Source: Cyprinodon diabolis
Taxonomy: Eukaryota > Chordata > Actinopteri > Cyprinodontiformes > Cyprinodontidae
Assembly (NCBI GenBank): GCA_030533445.1
Contig: CM060064.1
Location: 40,517,787 to 40,581,786 of the forward strand
Direction of reading: 5' to 3'
Length of the DNA stretch: 64,000 bases
Shown here: positions 35,151-47,190 of the stretch, piece after piece
How positions within the stretch are numbered: the stretch's first letter is position 1
Layout: each line of letters begins with the position of its first letter
Notes under the pieces: model-generated
Databases searched by the model: none
What the model was told of the DNA's origin: nothing
What the model saw: only the letters and a program-made list of their open reading frames with translations
Program-made: the position numbers and the translations under genes

Positions 35151-36335
35151 CTTTTTTTTTATTGTACTTAAATCTCCATCCAAAGATTCAAAGTGAATTA
35201 GAGAGATGTTGTTCCACGAGGGGTGTTTTCTGACATAAATTTGTACTTGGTATTCTGTTTTTACTCTAAAGCAATCAGTACAAATCTGCATTAAACGTAA
35301 GGCTATAACCTGTAATATAAACTGTAGGTGCTAAATTCAAAATGCACTAACTGCATTTTATTATTCAGTCATCACCAAGTCACCTACTGGAGTTCAAACA
35401 GTTCACTTACAAGATGCCATGAATACTTGAGTGAATTCTGGTGTCCAACAGATATTTAAACAAGATCAAACACTCGACCATTATTGGATCCTCACCTGCA
35501 TTGCTAACTTTGACACGCTGGGACTAAAGCTTCTTCACATCTTTAACACTTGGGGGGATTTAACAGTAATGTATGTGCCTGAAGCGGATAAACATGAAGA
35601 TTAAAAGCTGGTGGATCAATAATATTGACTAGGACACAAAAGAGGAGGTGATCACTCTGTCCGACACTTCATGTACTGTATGATAAACCCCCAAGAGACT
35701 AGAGGTGAATGTGTGTAAATCATGGCCTATAATACCTGTGTGAAAACAGAACATTAAACCGGGCTCATGCTGGATGTCTGTACGTGTCTCAGTGCATGTG
35801 CACAATCCTCTCATTATGTGTGTGCATTTTGTGTGACTAAGTAAACATAATTCCAGGCAATAACAACACTTGGACAACAATAGATCTTTTCTTCAGGTTG
35901 TTTGGCTTCCCTCCAGTTTCCTCGGTTATTTTTGTAGTGATACTAATCCCACTTTGAGCAGCACTCAGTTAGTATAGCAGCTCAGACAGAACTGGTTGTT
36001 TGGCTGGTGTATTGTGTATTTTATAGATTTTATTGTCCAAAAACCTAACTTTTTTAACTTGCATAGATTGTGGTCTTTGGGTGTTTTTATTTGCACACTT
36101 TATTTGCAAACTATCATTTGTAGCATTTAACAGCAAGGGGTTTTGAGAAATTATACATTAGGAATTATGCTTTTGGTCATACTTCTAAAAATATGTGAAA
36201 TTGTATGTTTTTTTTGTGTAATAACTTATATTTTTTTTTTAAATATGTCAATAAAAATACTCACTCACCAATTTTATAATATGTTTCTGTTTTGGTCAGT
36301 ATCATCACTCTTGAGATTCTTTGGCCCACTTTACA
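35151..36335. other. Intergenic DNA, nothing recognised
   Basis: AT-rich; no gene or repeat assigned. Confidence 0.5.
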
Positions 36336-36339
36336 CCCA

Positions 36340-36605
36340 CTTTTTTGGCCGCTCACACTGAGCCTGGTTCTGCTGGAGGTTTCTTCCTGTTAAAAGGGAG
36401 TTTTTCCTCTCCACTGTCTCTACAAGCATGCTTAGTGTGAGGGATTGTATTTGAGTCAATGAGTCAATGCAATCAACTGGTTTTCCTTAGATAGAAAACT
36501 TTGTATCAATTTGACTGTATGATCTGGTTGAACTGTAAAGTGCCTTGAGATGACATGTGTTGTGAATTTGGCGCTATATAAATAAACTGAATTGAAATTG
36601 AATTG
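36340..36605 (+). mobile_element. LINE 3' untranslated tail
   Basis: Starts in GGCCGCTCACACTGAGCCTG. It runs through CTGGAGGTTTCTTCCTG, AGCATGCTTAGTGTGAGGG and GGCGCTATATAAATAAACTG and ends in repeated GAATT-like units. The same words occur after the LINE coding remnant at 46.3 kb, which identifies it as the 3' end of that family. Confidence 0.75.
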
Positions 36606-36945
36606 AATTTACCCTATATATAATTGTTTCTTTTTGACGGCCCTTTTTGGGCCAATATTCAGCTGTCTGACTGATCAACCTGCATTCTTTTTTGTAAATG
36701 TTTGAAATATAGAAGAATTACTCTTCAACTATGTCAAAGGTGTTAATTGAGCCTATTACTGTAACCCTATCATCTGTTTTCAGGCTGAAAGGCCCAAACC
36801 GACTGTTGTAGCCATGTTTTTTTTTTTTATCTTGGTTATGTCATGAAAATAGTGGTTATTTTTGGATTTCTGTTAAATGTATTTATACTTATTTTTAACA
36901 TTTGTTCTTTCTGGCTACAAAAAAAAAAAAAAAAATAAAAAAATG
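36606..36945. other. Intergenic DNA; GGCCC-T5-GGGCC hairpin and poly-A run
   Basis: A short inverted repeat GGCCCTTTTTGGGCC lies at about 36639-36653, and a 17-base A run at about 36920. Nothing else recognised. Confidence 0.5.
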
Positions 36946-36949
36946 CCCC

Positions 36950-37150
36950 CTGGGGATAATTATGTTTATCTTAATCTTGATCCAACCCCATGCTTGACAG
37001 TCAGTATGAGGTGTTTGGGCGAATATGAAGGCAGTCTTGCTTTTCTCTCCAAACATGGTGCTCTACGTTGATCACCCATAATCTCTACTTTGCTTTTCTC
37101 TGTCAAAAGCACATTGTCTAAGAGGTTTTCAATTCTCGTTTATTTTAGAG
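36950..37150 (-). pseudogene. Possible decayed Tc1-like remnant
   Basis: CCAACCCCATGCTTGACAGTC, then GGTGTTTGGGCGAATATG and CTCTCCAAACATGGTG, recall the antisense of a Tc1-family transposase around its glycine-rich box as I remember it. No reading frame survives, so this is tentative. Confidence 0.3.
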
Positions 37151-37344
37151 AGAGAAGGCTTTTTGTTCCCTACCATACCTTACTTTTTCTGATGTTATTA
37201 TCACAAGTTGTAATATCACTGTGGAAACTGATGCCAGAGGTTTCTAAGGTGTTGTAGTTTCCTAAGCAGTGTACGGCCTGGCATGGGGGAATTTGACAAC
37301 TGTCTTTAATGTATTACTATTATAAATCATCTCTCTCACTAAAG

Positions 37345-37828
37345 CAGGGGTCTTCAACGTTTTTCCAGGCCAAAGACCCCCAAACTGATGGCGAGATGGA
37401 GCGGGGACCCCCTAATTATATATATTGTATGAAATTGTTATATCATACTGGTCCTATAGACACTCTATTACAGATGGAGTAAAGTAATGAAAGTAATGTC
37501 GCCCTGGGATTATCAAAGTATTTCTGATTCTGATTCCTGGTTGATGGGACAGGTGTTGTGAATGAAACGGTGCCCAGCTTGAAAGAGCTCCTGTGTGTCG
37601 CTGAATGTGTGCATTGATGCCTGAAAGACATCTTCTGCCCCCATTTATCTGTTTACTACAATGTGTTGAATTCATGATAAAGTGTATTTAAAGATATTTC
37701 AATTACTGGAAAAAAAATTGCAGGGGGGGAATATAAAAAAAAGTCTAATTAACCAAAACTTTCGCGACCCCCATGCAGTCCCTCTGTGGACCCCCTAGGG
37801 CTCACGGACCCCCTGTTGAAGACATCTG
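37345..37828. mobile_element. Non-autonomous hAT-type transposon (484 bp)
   Basis: The 8-bp direct repeat CACTAAAG flanks the element exactly (37337-37344 and 37829-37836), the target-duplication length of hAT transposons. The ends are inverted repeats of the CAG..GTCTTCAAC type: CAGGGGTCTTCAAC at the left, and CAGATGTCTTCAAC as the reverse complement of the right end. Subterminal GACCCCC/GGGGGTC words are present on both sides. No transposase is encoded, so movement would depend on an autonomous relative. The interior at 37490-37540 contains what looks like a retrotransposon tail (GGGATTATCAAAGTATTTC, then TGATTCTGATTC). Confidence 0.88.
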
Positions 37829-37836
37829 CACTAAAG

Positions 37837-40360
37837 AATTATGGACTTGTTTCAATGAAATAGGCATGGGGCATATAGTTCTACTTCAGTGAATAAATAC
37901 AGATTTTAAATTAGGGTATTTTGTTGGTATTTTGCATTAATACTCAGTGCAGCCAACTGTTTCTCCACAAATGACCATCTCTAGTAAGATATTTCTATAC
38001 ATTGAGCAGTTTTTCTTGAATTCTGAAAGGCTTAAATGTGCAAGAAAGCCATCTATTTTTAATTTAATCTCATATTGTTTCATATGTAATGATTTGTATG
38101 TAAAAGCAATATACGTTTGTCATTTTCATCTTTCAGTATTTCACATTTATTTTGTACTTTTGCTAAAAGACATTTTTATACCGCAAAAATGTTACTGTTT
38201 ATAGTATCTTGTAAGTATCCAATATTTTATACAAAGATTGGTTATGTCACTGTTAGATAGATCAGTTTTTATTGAAGTTTTGTAAGATTATCCCGAAAAA
38301 AAGTAATATACAATTGAAAGAAAATGTACAAATGCAAACTTGAAAAGTGTGGCATACATTTGTTTGCAGTTCCAACTTAGTAGTTTGCTGCAATTACAGC
38401 TGCAAGTCTTTGAACTCAAGTCTTTGCCATATTTATCATCTGCCATCTGTATGGCTGAACAGTGTGTGTGCAGGATGTGGTATGATCTGTAGAGATGCTA
38501 GCTGCCCTTTCCCTGACCTTAGACCCGTATAAGTTCTTGATGGAGGGAAGATCAGCCCCGATGATCCTCTCTGACATCCCCATTGTTCTTTGTAGCATTG
38601 ACTTGTTCAGTTTAGTAGAAGACCCAATGAACAGAGTTGGATAAGCACAGGATGCGCTTGGCAATGGTAGAGTATGACCAACAGCTCCTGTGGTGGGTGA
38701 TTCATTCTTGATTGACTGCAGGAAGTACAGTCACTGCTGGGCCTCCTTCTGTTTTCATTTTGGAAATCATGTTATGTTCTGTTATTCTATTGCATCAAAT
38801 TCTAAAAAAGTACTTTAAGGTTTGTATATCTGATGTGATGAAATATATAAAGTCTATGTTTTTTGGGGGGGGTTTGCCAGAAGTTTCCTCCGTTCTTAAA
38901 CTTGTACACTAACCTTGACTTGTCAAGTTTTGGTGTGAAGGTTCCTGTGAGCAGATGTACTTCTCTCTCTTCGCCAAAGTGAAAATCTGTGGAGGTGAAG
39001 TGTGGAGTTCTGAAGTTGGGTCAAACTGATGGAAGGACATAGAGGTGAAGTCCACAGGCTAACATGCTGGGAAGACTCCCCCTCACTCTTGCCATATTTA
39101 GAGATGTGACTCTTGGCACATCCCAGGAACCGCTCCCCTGGAGGGTTTAAGGGGGTCGATTTGGTCTGCAGAATCACAACATGATTACAGCTCTGCTTAA
39201 AGAGATGTACAAAGGGGGGTAAAGCAAAAGGTGGAGGGCTGTGTTTCTAAAGTCCCTCTGTTAGCTTTTAGCACCACTACTGCTAAAACCTCATAGTTGT
39301 CCATGCCATGTTGCAAAAAGGATTTGCGTGTCATGGTAAGCGTGTTATTAATCTCTCGATATCGACGTCTTTCACACTCCTTATGACAAACACTGTAGAG
39401 AGACTGAAGTCTTGTGTTAATTCATCTCTTTTTTTAACCACATTGCTCTTCAATTATTCACAAGCTCTGTGGAGTCAAACATTTCCTTTTAAACATGTTA
39501 CACTTGTTTGACCAGCTCGATGTTCGATAGCTGTAGCGACAGACGTAGCAGATGGACGGGTGAAGGGCGAGTGGGATCCGACAAGTTGTGTGATGTTATA
39601 AAGACTCTATTTAAACAATAAAAGCGTAACGCGTAACCCATCAAGCAACTCTTCAAAGTTTTAGTTCTTCACAGAAATCTGTTTTATGTTTTATTCTTTC
39701 CAATACTGAAACATTGGTTTCAATCAAAAGCATTTGTTCTAGTTGTGATACATGAGAATTAATTATTCCTATCAGACAGCGTTCAATAAATCTATTAGTT
39801 AAAAAACAAAACTTCTCAGCTGTTACAGCAGACATAACATCGGAAACTCAATGCTTCTCTGACTTTATTGACACAAACGGTTGAAACTGAGCATCAACCA
39901 TGACTCACATTAAAGCATATTTGAAAAGTGATAGCAATGGTTTAAAAACAGATGCAAGATCTTTCCGATATCTCTGTGGGTCACTCCAGAAATGCCATTA
40001 AGCCACAGAAACCTTAAATAAAAGAAACTTTCTTAACATTTTCTGCAATGGATTTCAGCAAAGCATGTTAAAAAAAACATAAAATACTTTGACTCACTGT
40101 GCTCATGCATTGAAGGTACATTTTGTTAACTAAAGCTATGCTTTATGTAACTTTGTTGTAAATACTTGAGAAGCCTAACAAAACGATTCAGACAGAAAAA
40201 AAAGTTATTAGGTAAGCAATTTTAGATCATTGTTTTAAAAAACAAAATATGTGGCAAGAGGTTGGGAATTATAGCCAAGTGTACAAAATGTATGCATGTG
40301 CCAGCTTTCTCTTCAGGAGTACCCACATCTTAACAGTGGAATGCAGAGGTACTGTGGATG
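37837..40360. other. Intergenic DNA, no gene seen
   Basis: AT-rich to about 38340. The interval 38350-38760 and the interval 38920-39200 are GC-richer and could contain old transposon text, but I cannot assign either. No exon was recognised. Confidence 0.4.
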
Positions 40361-40519
40361 TGTCAGGGTTGGTGGATGTTGTTGTGGACCCAAATGCAGA
40401 GTAAGGAGGCAGAGATAGTTTTTGCAGTTTTGATGGTGAAGTAGATGGTACAAAAGCATAAATCCAGAAATAAAAAGGATGGGGGCTCAGGAACCCAAAA
40501 CTAGATAAGCTTGGGAGAA

Positions 40520-40583
40520 ACATCCATCCATCCATCCATCCATCCATCCATCCATCCATACATACATCCATCCATCCATCCTT
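40520..40583. repeat. (CATC)n microsatellite
   Basis: About 15 tetranucleotide units, mostly CATC with a few CATA interruptions. It is the usual simple-repeat leader of the following fish repeat. Confidence 0.9.
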
Positions 40584-40784
40584 CCATTATCTGACACGCT
40601 TGTCCCAATTGGGGTCGCGAGGGGTGCTAGTGCCTATCTCCAGCAGTCAATGGGCGAGAGGCGGGGTACACCCTGGACAGGTCGCCAGTCCATCGCAGGA
40701 CAACACAGAGACAAACAGGACATACAACCTTTCATGCACACACTTACATCTATGGAGAATATAGGGAAGCCAATTAACCTTGGA
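40584..40784. repeat. Common teleost repeat inserted in an older repeat
   Basis: CACGCTTGTCCCAATTGGGG, GGGGTGCTAGTGCCTATCTC, GGCGGGGTACACCCTGGACA and CGCCAGTCCATCGCAGGAC are the hallmark order of one of the most abundant teleost repeats. The class is not certain to me. Confidence 0.65.
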
Positions 40785-40957
40785 ATAAACATACAAAGAG
40801 AAATTCAGAGAAACCAGCACTAAGGAACTGCAGAGGACGAGTATATATAGGAGACAGAACAAGGAGTGGAGTAATCAGTTAATAGGGAGCAGCTGTGGAC
40901 AGAAGCAGCTAGAAAGGAACTGAGGGGAAGGGGAAAGGGGCACTACGGGGCAACAAA

Positions 40958-41561
40958 GGCTATGTTCACACTACAGGCCTTGATGCTCAATTCAAAGTTT
41001 TTTTGTGAAATCCGAATTTTTTGCGCTGCTGTTCACATTTCCAAATATATGCTACTTTTATGTGTTCTCCAGTGTGAACTGCAGTCATACAACGCAAGTA
41101 CCCCGCATGCACAGTAGAGGATGCAATAACATCACAGGTCAGCGTGGTATGCGTTTACGGAAGTAAACATCGATGGTAGTGCCGGAGCGCATCTAGCGAT
41201 CTTTCCCAACTATAAAAACTCAATATTTTCAATATGGTTAAACATGTATACTGCTCTCCGCATCATTGTCTGCCATGGCTGTTGTTTTTCTTGCCGCTTC
41301 TTCATAGCAAGACCCAAAATACTGACCGTTGTCAAGTATTAATTGAGTTCAGGTCGGATGAATGCGACCTGGCCGTTCACACACAGGTCGGATTTGAGAA
41401 GATCAGATTCGTATCGTATTCAGGTCCACATAACCAAGTGGCCTGGGTCGCATTGGAAAAAATCGGATCTGTGGTGTTTAGACAGCCATAAAAAGATCAG
41501 ATACAGGTCGCATATGGGCCAAAAAATTTTGGTCACTTCAGGCTGCAGTGTGAACGTAGCC
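40958..41561. mobile_element. Non-autonomous DNA transposon (604 bp) with TTCACACT-type ends
   Basis: The left end reads GGCTATGTTCACACTACAGG; the reverse complement of the right end reads GGCTACGTTCACACTGCAGC. These form imperfect terminal inverted repeats of about 20 bp. The outside bases (ACAAA on the left, AAAAA on the right) are compatible with a short A-rich target duplication of 2-3 bp but do not fix the superfamily. The interior contains repeated AAATCGGAT/GGTCGCAT words and no intact transposase. It lies in the older repeat family described at 40365. Confidence 0.75.
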
Positions 41562-41920
41562 AAAAAGTAACCAGGGTTTAACTGTTTAAATTAGGCTAAA
41601 GGGGAAAAAACTAATCCATACAAAATATTGTATTGATAACCCAGGGGAAAACTAGTGGATAAGAGAAGGGACTGGAGATAACTGAAGCCATGGAACAGAT
41701 AACCTAAGAATTAGAGAATGAATAACTAACTAAAGCTAGACCAAGGAATAAATAATAGCAAAAATGCTGAAAAGAGTTCACAAGGAAGAGTAAAACTAAA
41801 AAAAAAAATATATAAATCTTGACAACACAGAACAGCATAAAATAAAGTGTAACTGAGAACCCAAAATGACAACTTAAACAGAACCAGAACCAGTTTAGAA
41901 TGATGATCATGGCAGAATGT
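41562..41920. other. Intergenic DNA, probable remainder of the interrupted repeat then AT-rich
   Basis: A-rich text without assignable features. Confidence 0.4.
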
Positions 41921-41924
41921 TTGT

Positions 41925-42660
41925 CATGATGTTCTAAGAGATCTGACCCACATGCAGAAAACCACTCAGAGAAAACCAAAGTAAAAGTTCAACAGGTTTA
42001 TTTAGGAGTTCAAATGGGTTGGATTCAGGGGAATTTAGAGAGCTGGTGAACCAGAACTGGTCGCGAGAAGGGACGTTCACAGAGGTTAGTTTAGGGTCCG
42101 TGGGAACTTTGAACGACGTCTTGCAAAAACTGAGATAAACGGGAATCACGATTGCAGAGAAAGGTTTCTTCCCAGAATCCAGTCGGTGTGGGTTTTTCCG
42201 GAGATAGAAGGGCTCGTTGGAGGGCAGACAGGTTTTGGTTTGGTTGGTTCCTGAGGAGCAATGGAGCAGACTGCCACTTAAATTTCCTGGAGAACTCGAA
42301 CGGGACGTGTGGAGATTAATCCCCTGCTCAGTGTGAAGCTCAAACAATCCTTCCAGGGGGAGAAGCCCAAACATCCAGTATGCAGGATGACTTCCTGCCG
42401 AAAGGCAAAAGACAAAAATCACGTTAGACTTAGAGAAACAAAGACTCCGTTAGACTCAGCTAAACTCAGCTTGGCTAGAGTACCCAAAACTGGCAAACAC
42501 TCTGCTGTCGAAGTAGTGACAGTCCACCGCTTAAGAAGTCCTTAGTAATGAGCCAACCAGCTGCAAGTGTGTAGGAGGACCAACGAAAACAGGGCGCCAC
42601 TTGGTGGTGGAGGAGGAAAACACAAAAACACAACCCACACAGACTGGATTCCTAACAATG
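41925..42660. repeat. Interspersed non-autonomous repeat, about 735 bp
   Basis: Second copy of the family at 25703-26430: TGTCATGATG, GACCCACATGCAGAAAACC, AAAAGTTCAACAGGTTTATT. The later interior differs more, so the two are old relatives. A 162-codon minus frame runs through it but resembles no protein. Confidence 0.55.
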
Positions 42661-44460
42661 TTTGGGTTTCATTAATAGAGTCAATTAAAAAACATCTGAA
42701 TAGTTAGTCTTTCTTTGATAAAAATTTGTGTCAGGATTACTTTTAATTTAAGTCAGACTAAATCAAGCCTAAAAAAACTTGGGCAAACTTGACAAAACAA
42801 GAACGGCATCAGTACATTAATGCTATCACTGAAAATATGAGAATTTTTTTAAAAAGTTGCTTAAATAATTACAAGAGATATGTTGTAGGATTGTAAAAAA
42901 AAAAAAAAAAAAAAGGTTTATTTAACATGCATAATTATCATACATAAGAAAGGACAGAGAAAATGCAATGTTAGGTGGTGTTTGAGATCTGTTTGTAAAT
43001 TATTTTATATTTTCAAACATATTTTCCGGTATTTATTTTTATGTTTTGTCTCAGTACCATCATAATTTAAAGTGTATGTGCTCGTGTTTTGTGGGTCAAT
43101 TATGTGGTATTTTCTAAAGTGGATCATAAATGTTTTCCAATCCTGGAATGGCTGTAAAACCTTTAAAACAAAAACATACAGCAAAAAATGAAAGTTAAAA
43201 CTGCCCTTCATGAAGTCCTCAGAAACATCAGACTTCTTCATGCTTTAGTTCAGTGACTCATCCATCACATCCTGCTCCCCCCTGACTCCAACTCTTTTCA
43301 TTTGACCTAGCCTTCACCAAGGCCCAGCATAATCCAGCTAAGTTTGGGCAAAACAGAGCTGGAGGCAGAGGGAGGGATGACAGTGGGGGTGAGGTCAGGG
43401 GAAAACGTGTTGTTTTAACCAGAGGTCCAAGACATGAACTTGCAGCCGTAGTGGCATTCAGCTGAGGCTTTTACTTTCTAATCCAGATAGCATTTAAAGC
43501 CCTGCTGATTTCTAAGAAAAGTGATTAAACACTAGAACACAATGGAATTAAACGCCCTGAACATTCTCTCTACCTACCAAGCTTCCCCTTTTCCTCAGCT
43601 TGCTTGTTTAGAAGTATGTCAGCTAAATACCTGAAAGAATTTGAGACCAAATGAAATACTGTTTATAAAGAATGAGGAAACAAGTCTTCAGTGCTAGTCT
43701 TACTGGTTTGCTATTGGTTGCAGCCTCTGGAGGGTGGCAGGAAATCCCAGAAATGCTTAGGAGTTGATGTTTAATGACGTGGGTGGCAGATGCAAATTAG
43801 ACATTAAGATGAGTAGTTGTCTCTATTGAATTTGTGCAGTCCAGGTGAGTATGATCCTGAGCCAAAATCCTGATGTTTATCAAACAACAATTAGAAAAGA
43901 GCTCCAGGTTATTGTGGCTTTAAACTAAATTCAGTCTGCAAATAAAGTTGAGTGTGAAGGCTAAATATCTAGGACCATGAAGCTGATGAACTGCAGCAGA
44001 CAGTAACTCAGGAATCAGCGCTGGTTATAGTGAGAACACAGGATGGACTGACAGATAGGAAGGAGAACCCACAAGAAACTAATTTCTTAATACTAAAGCA
44101 TAACTCTAATTTTATCACACGTTTGTATTTTCTACTGTTGAATACATTTTTGAGTCTTAAATCCTTATCATATCAGCAGTATCCTTCTTTTACTATTGTT
44201 CTCTGTAGGGAATCTCTGACCAGCTAGGAAATCAACAGGTTCCTGCAGAGTTGAAGAACTTCAGCCTTTAAAAAAAATTATAGGTCTTGTAGTATATTCA
44301 TGAATCTCTGCAAAATCAGTCATTGCTTTAGAACCTGAGAAATTGAGGTAATGAAGAACATTTAATTTATTTATCTATTTTTTTAGGGTATGATACATAC
44401 TTATTCTGTTGTTTTTATATATGTTTAAGGTCCAAATTTATGCAACCACTTTTTTTTCCT
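42661..44460. other. Intergenic DNA; 20-base poly-A at 42895
   Basis: AT-rich. No exon, RNA gene or repeat assigned apart from the A run at about 42895-42914. Confidence 0.5.
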
Positions 44461-44464
44461 GTAA

Positions 44465-44540
44465 TGCTTGTGGGCTGCAGCACCACCATTTCCCCATTGT
44501 GGGACAATAAAGGGATTTTCTATTGTATTCAATTCTACTC
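44465..44540 (+). repeat. Retrotransposon 3' tail
   Basis: ATTTCCCCATTGTGGGACAA, then TAAAGGGATTTTCTATTG and an imperfect TTCTA-like tail. Same design as 16920-17000 in the opposite orientation. Confidence 0.55.
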
Positions 44541-46225
44541 TATACATTAGTTGTGACCTGCTTCATGTTTTTATCTTTTTGTTTTAACTTTTTTTTTTTT
44601 CAGTATAATCTTGAGGTGAAATTTCACGTCTTCGACAGTCTGTGAGTTTTCCTAAAGAGAAAAATAATCAATAAATAACTGAATTAATCAGAATGGTGGT
44701 TAGACTGTGTCCTTTTCAGATGTTCCAACTCTTCATTGTAAATAAATCTTCATCGGTTCAGACATACTATATACACAGACACAACATTTGACAGGCGCTC
44801 ATGTTTAAGCAGTAATAGTGATGTGTTTTAGCAGTGCCATGTATGCTACAATTTTAAATCCAGAGCAATGCTATTTACTTAGGCAGTTTAACTTTTAATG
44901 TCACTGAAGTGCGAGGTGGAAATTCAATGATGCTACAAGAATATATATTTTTTTTATTTTGTTGAATAATTTCTCCCAGTTATTCATTCCGTACCAAATC
45001 TCCTCTGGGTTCCTGTAAGCTGCTGCCTCTTTGGTAAGAAGTCTGACCTGTTTCTACCTTCCCCAAGTGTTTATATGCCCCATTTTTTAGCACCCCTTTT
45101 CAGATCCCCCCTTTTTTCCATTCCTTTATGTCTGCTCTTAGTAAAATGTCTTTTTTCTGGCATCATCACATTTGTTGGCTGTTTTATATTATTGCTTCCT
45201 GATATTCAAGCTGTTTTGTAGGTTGTTTTTTTTTAATCATTAAACATTTCTGTTTTGCTACACCATCATACAACCACCACTGACATACTATGAACCAAAC
45301 AGATCATGCAAAAGAGACTTATATTACCTTTTTCAAGGGAAAAACTTACCTGCAACATTCTTTTAGATGTTACTTCAAATCAGACATGATGTGATGCTTT
45401 TGGTCTTCTAACCTTACTTTATATCAATTTTAATATATTTAGATTTTTATTTTTATTTTACACTTCTTCCGTGAACATGCTCAAACTTACCAGAAATCTG
45501 ATCAAAATGTAGTTTATTCTTTATAAACACTAATCATAATGACTTTTTAACAAAGGACCAAGCTTGTTAAGATAGCTTTCTCTAATAATTAATTCTCCAG
45601 TATTTAAAAGCTTATATATATATATACAGGTTTGTTTAAGTTTCTGAAAAATCTGAGAGGGAATTAAAGACATATATTGTCTTAAATTTCCTATGTTGAT
45701 ACTTGGGATGAGAAATGAGAGGCATGGTGGAAATGGTGGTCCTCCATCTGAACTTAACCTGACTGTGGCCTGGGACTGAGGAGGCAATTAGCACCAAGGA
45801 TCAGCATCAAAAGAAAAAGCGCAGTGTGAAGCTGGTCTGGTTAGTCATATGAACAGAACAGACTGACCACTGCATGCTTCGGGTAACACAGGGGGGCGAG
45901 GATAGGGAGGGTGTGAGGCTGACTCACTTAAGTCAACAGCAGGTGAATAAGAGTCCAGGCTGGTGAGGACATGCTTCAGATCAAAGCTTTGTAATGTCAG
46001 TGAATGTGTGACCTGAACTAATCTGCTGAAACACAATGGAAACATCCTACAATCCTTGTTTCTGAAATTTAACTTATGAGCAAAATGTATTTAGCAAGCA
46101 AACTGCACCTGGCACATTGTAAATAAAATAAAAATAAATCCATGATTTACCCTCTCTTTAATAATACACAGTATATAGCAGGCAATCTTATGTTAGGCTT
46201 GTTGTCTACACTAACATACTGTATG
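44541..46225. other. Intergenic AT-rich DNA, nothing recognised
   Basis: No exon or repeat assigned; a short (TA) run lies at about 45614-45627. Confidence 0.5.
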
Positions 46226-46230
46226 GGTTA

Positions 46231-46248
46231 GTATGTATGTATGTATGT
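46231..46248. repeat. (GTAT)n microsatellite
   Basis: Four and a half GTAT units directly before the LINE remnant. Confidence 0.85.
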
Positions 46249-46249
46249 T

Positions 46250-47190
46250 AAATCCAGAATAGAATATAAAATCCTCCTTCTCACATATGAAGCCTTAAAT
46301 GGCCGAGCTCCATCTTATATCTGAGATCTGATTGTTCCTTATGCTCCTAACAGAGAACTTCGCTCTGAATCTGCAGGTTTACTTGTGGTTCATACAATTT
46401 CTAAAAACAGAATTGTAGGCAGATCTTATAGTTATCAGGCTCCTCTCCTATGGAACCAACGACCAGTTTTAGTCCGTGAGGCAGACACCCTGTCCATTTT
46501 TAAGAGGGGCTTAAAACTCATTTTTGATAAAGCTTTTAGTTAGAGTGGCTCAGGTTATCCTGAGCTATCTCTAAAGTTATGCTGCTATGGGCTTAGACTT
46601 CTGGAGGACATAGGCACCCTCATTTCATCATTCTGGTTCATCTATCTCTATTCTCCCACTCTGCAGAATCTGTTAGTTCAATCTCTAACTATCTGCTCTC
46701 TCTGCTTTTCCTCAGAGTAGCTGTGCCTTGTCTGTTCCTGTTTGGCTGTGACACCATCCTGGAGAGAAATATCAGCTGTGCTGCTGCCATCAACACCTTT
46801 GTTTATAGATGTTGGAGATCGGCGTGTTTTCCAGTGTAGTCCTGTTTCTCTGACTGTGACTGGCTGGATGTGCTCTCTTCATGCTCTGACATGGGAGCTA
46901 GCTCGGAGCTCGTCTGCCTGGCTGTGTGTTTCCTGAATGGAGCCGCCTTTTACAGTTGTTTTTTGTATCTCTGCTTCTGTCTCCTTGAACCCCAGTCGGC
47001 CTCGGCAGATGGCCGCTCACACTGAGCCTGGTTCTGCTGGAGGTTTCTTCCTTTTAAAAGGAATTTTTTTCTCTCCACTGTCGCCACAAGCATGCCTAGT
47101 GTGAGGGATTGCATTTGAATCAATAAGTCGATGCTATCAACTGGTTTTCCTTAGATAGTAAACTTTGAATGAATCTGACTGTAAACTGAT
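46250..47190 (+). mobile_element. 5'-truncated L2-like LINE: end of ORF2 plus 3' tail
   Basis: The plus frame to about 46542 reads YKILLLTYEALNGRAPSYI, one stop, then DLIVPYAPN, LRSESAGLLVVHT, SYSYQAPLLWNQRPV and READTLSIFKRGLK, ending FDKAFS and a stop. This is the conserved C-terminal tail that follows the reverse transcriptase in L2-like fish LINEs ('FK.LLLTYKALNGLAP.YLSDL', 'LRS..AGLL.VP', 'FS..AP.LWNSLP', 'FK..LKTHLF'). From about 46990 the 3' tail matches 36340-36605 (GCTCACACTGAGCCTGGTTC, GCATGCCTAGTGTGAGGG). The reverse transcriptase itself is absent and one in-frame stop is present, so it is dead. Confidence 0.75.

Larger units (their letters stand above)
40365..40957. repeat. Interspersed repeat, copy broken by a nested insertion
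   Basis: The outer parts 40365-40517 and 40785-40957 together align with the uninterrupted copy at 30462-30870 (GACCCAAATGCAGAGTAAGG; AAGGAACTGCAGAGGACG; AGACAGAACAAGGAGTGG; GGAGCAGCTGTGGACAG). Between them lies a second repeat (40518-40784). The right side is cut by the DNA transposon at 40958, after which A-rich text continues. Confidence 0.6.

Noticed and set aside
40520..40583. CRISPR-like or other functional tandem array
   Set aside because: Plain (CATC)n microsatellite in an animal genome, with no spacers.
41934..42422. 162-codon minus frame
   Set aside because: Lies inside an interspersed repeat whose other copy (25703-26430) does not keep the frame.
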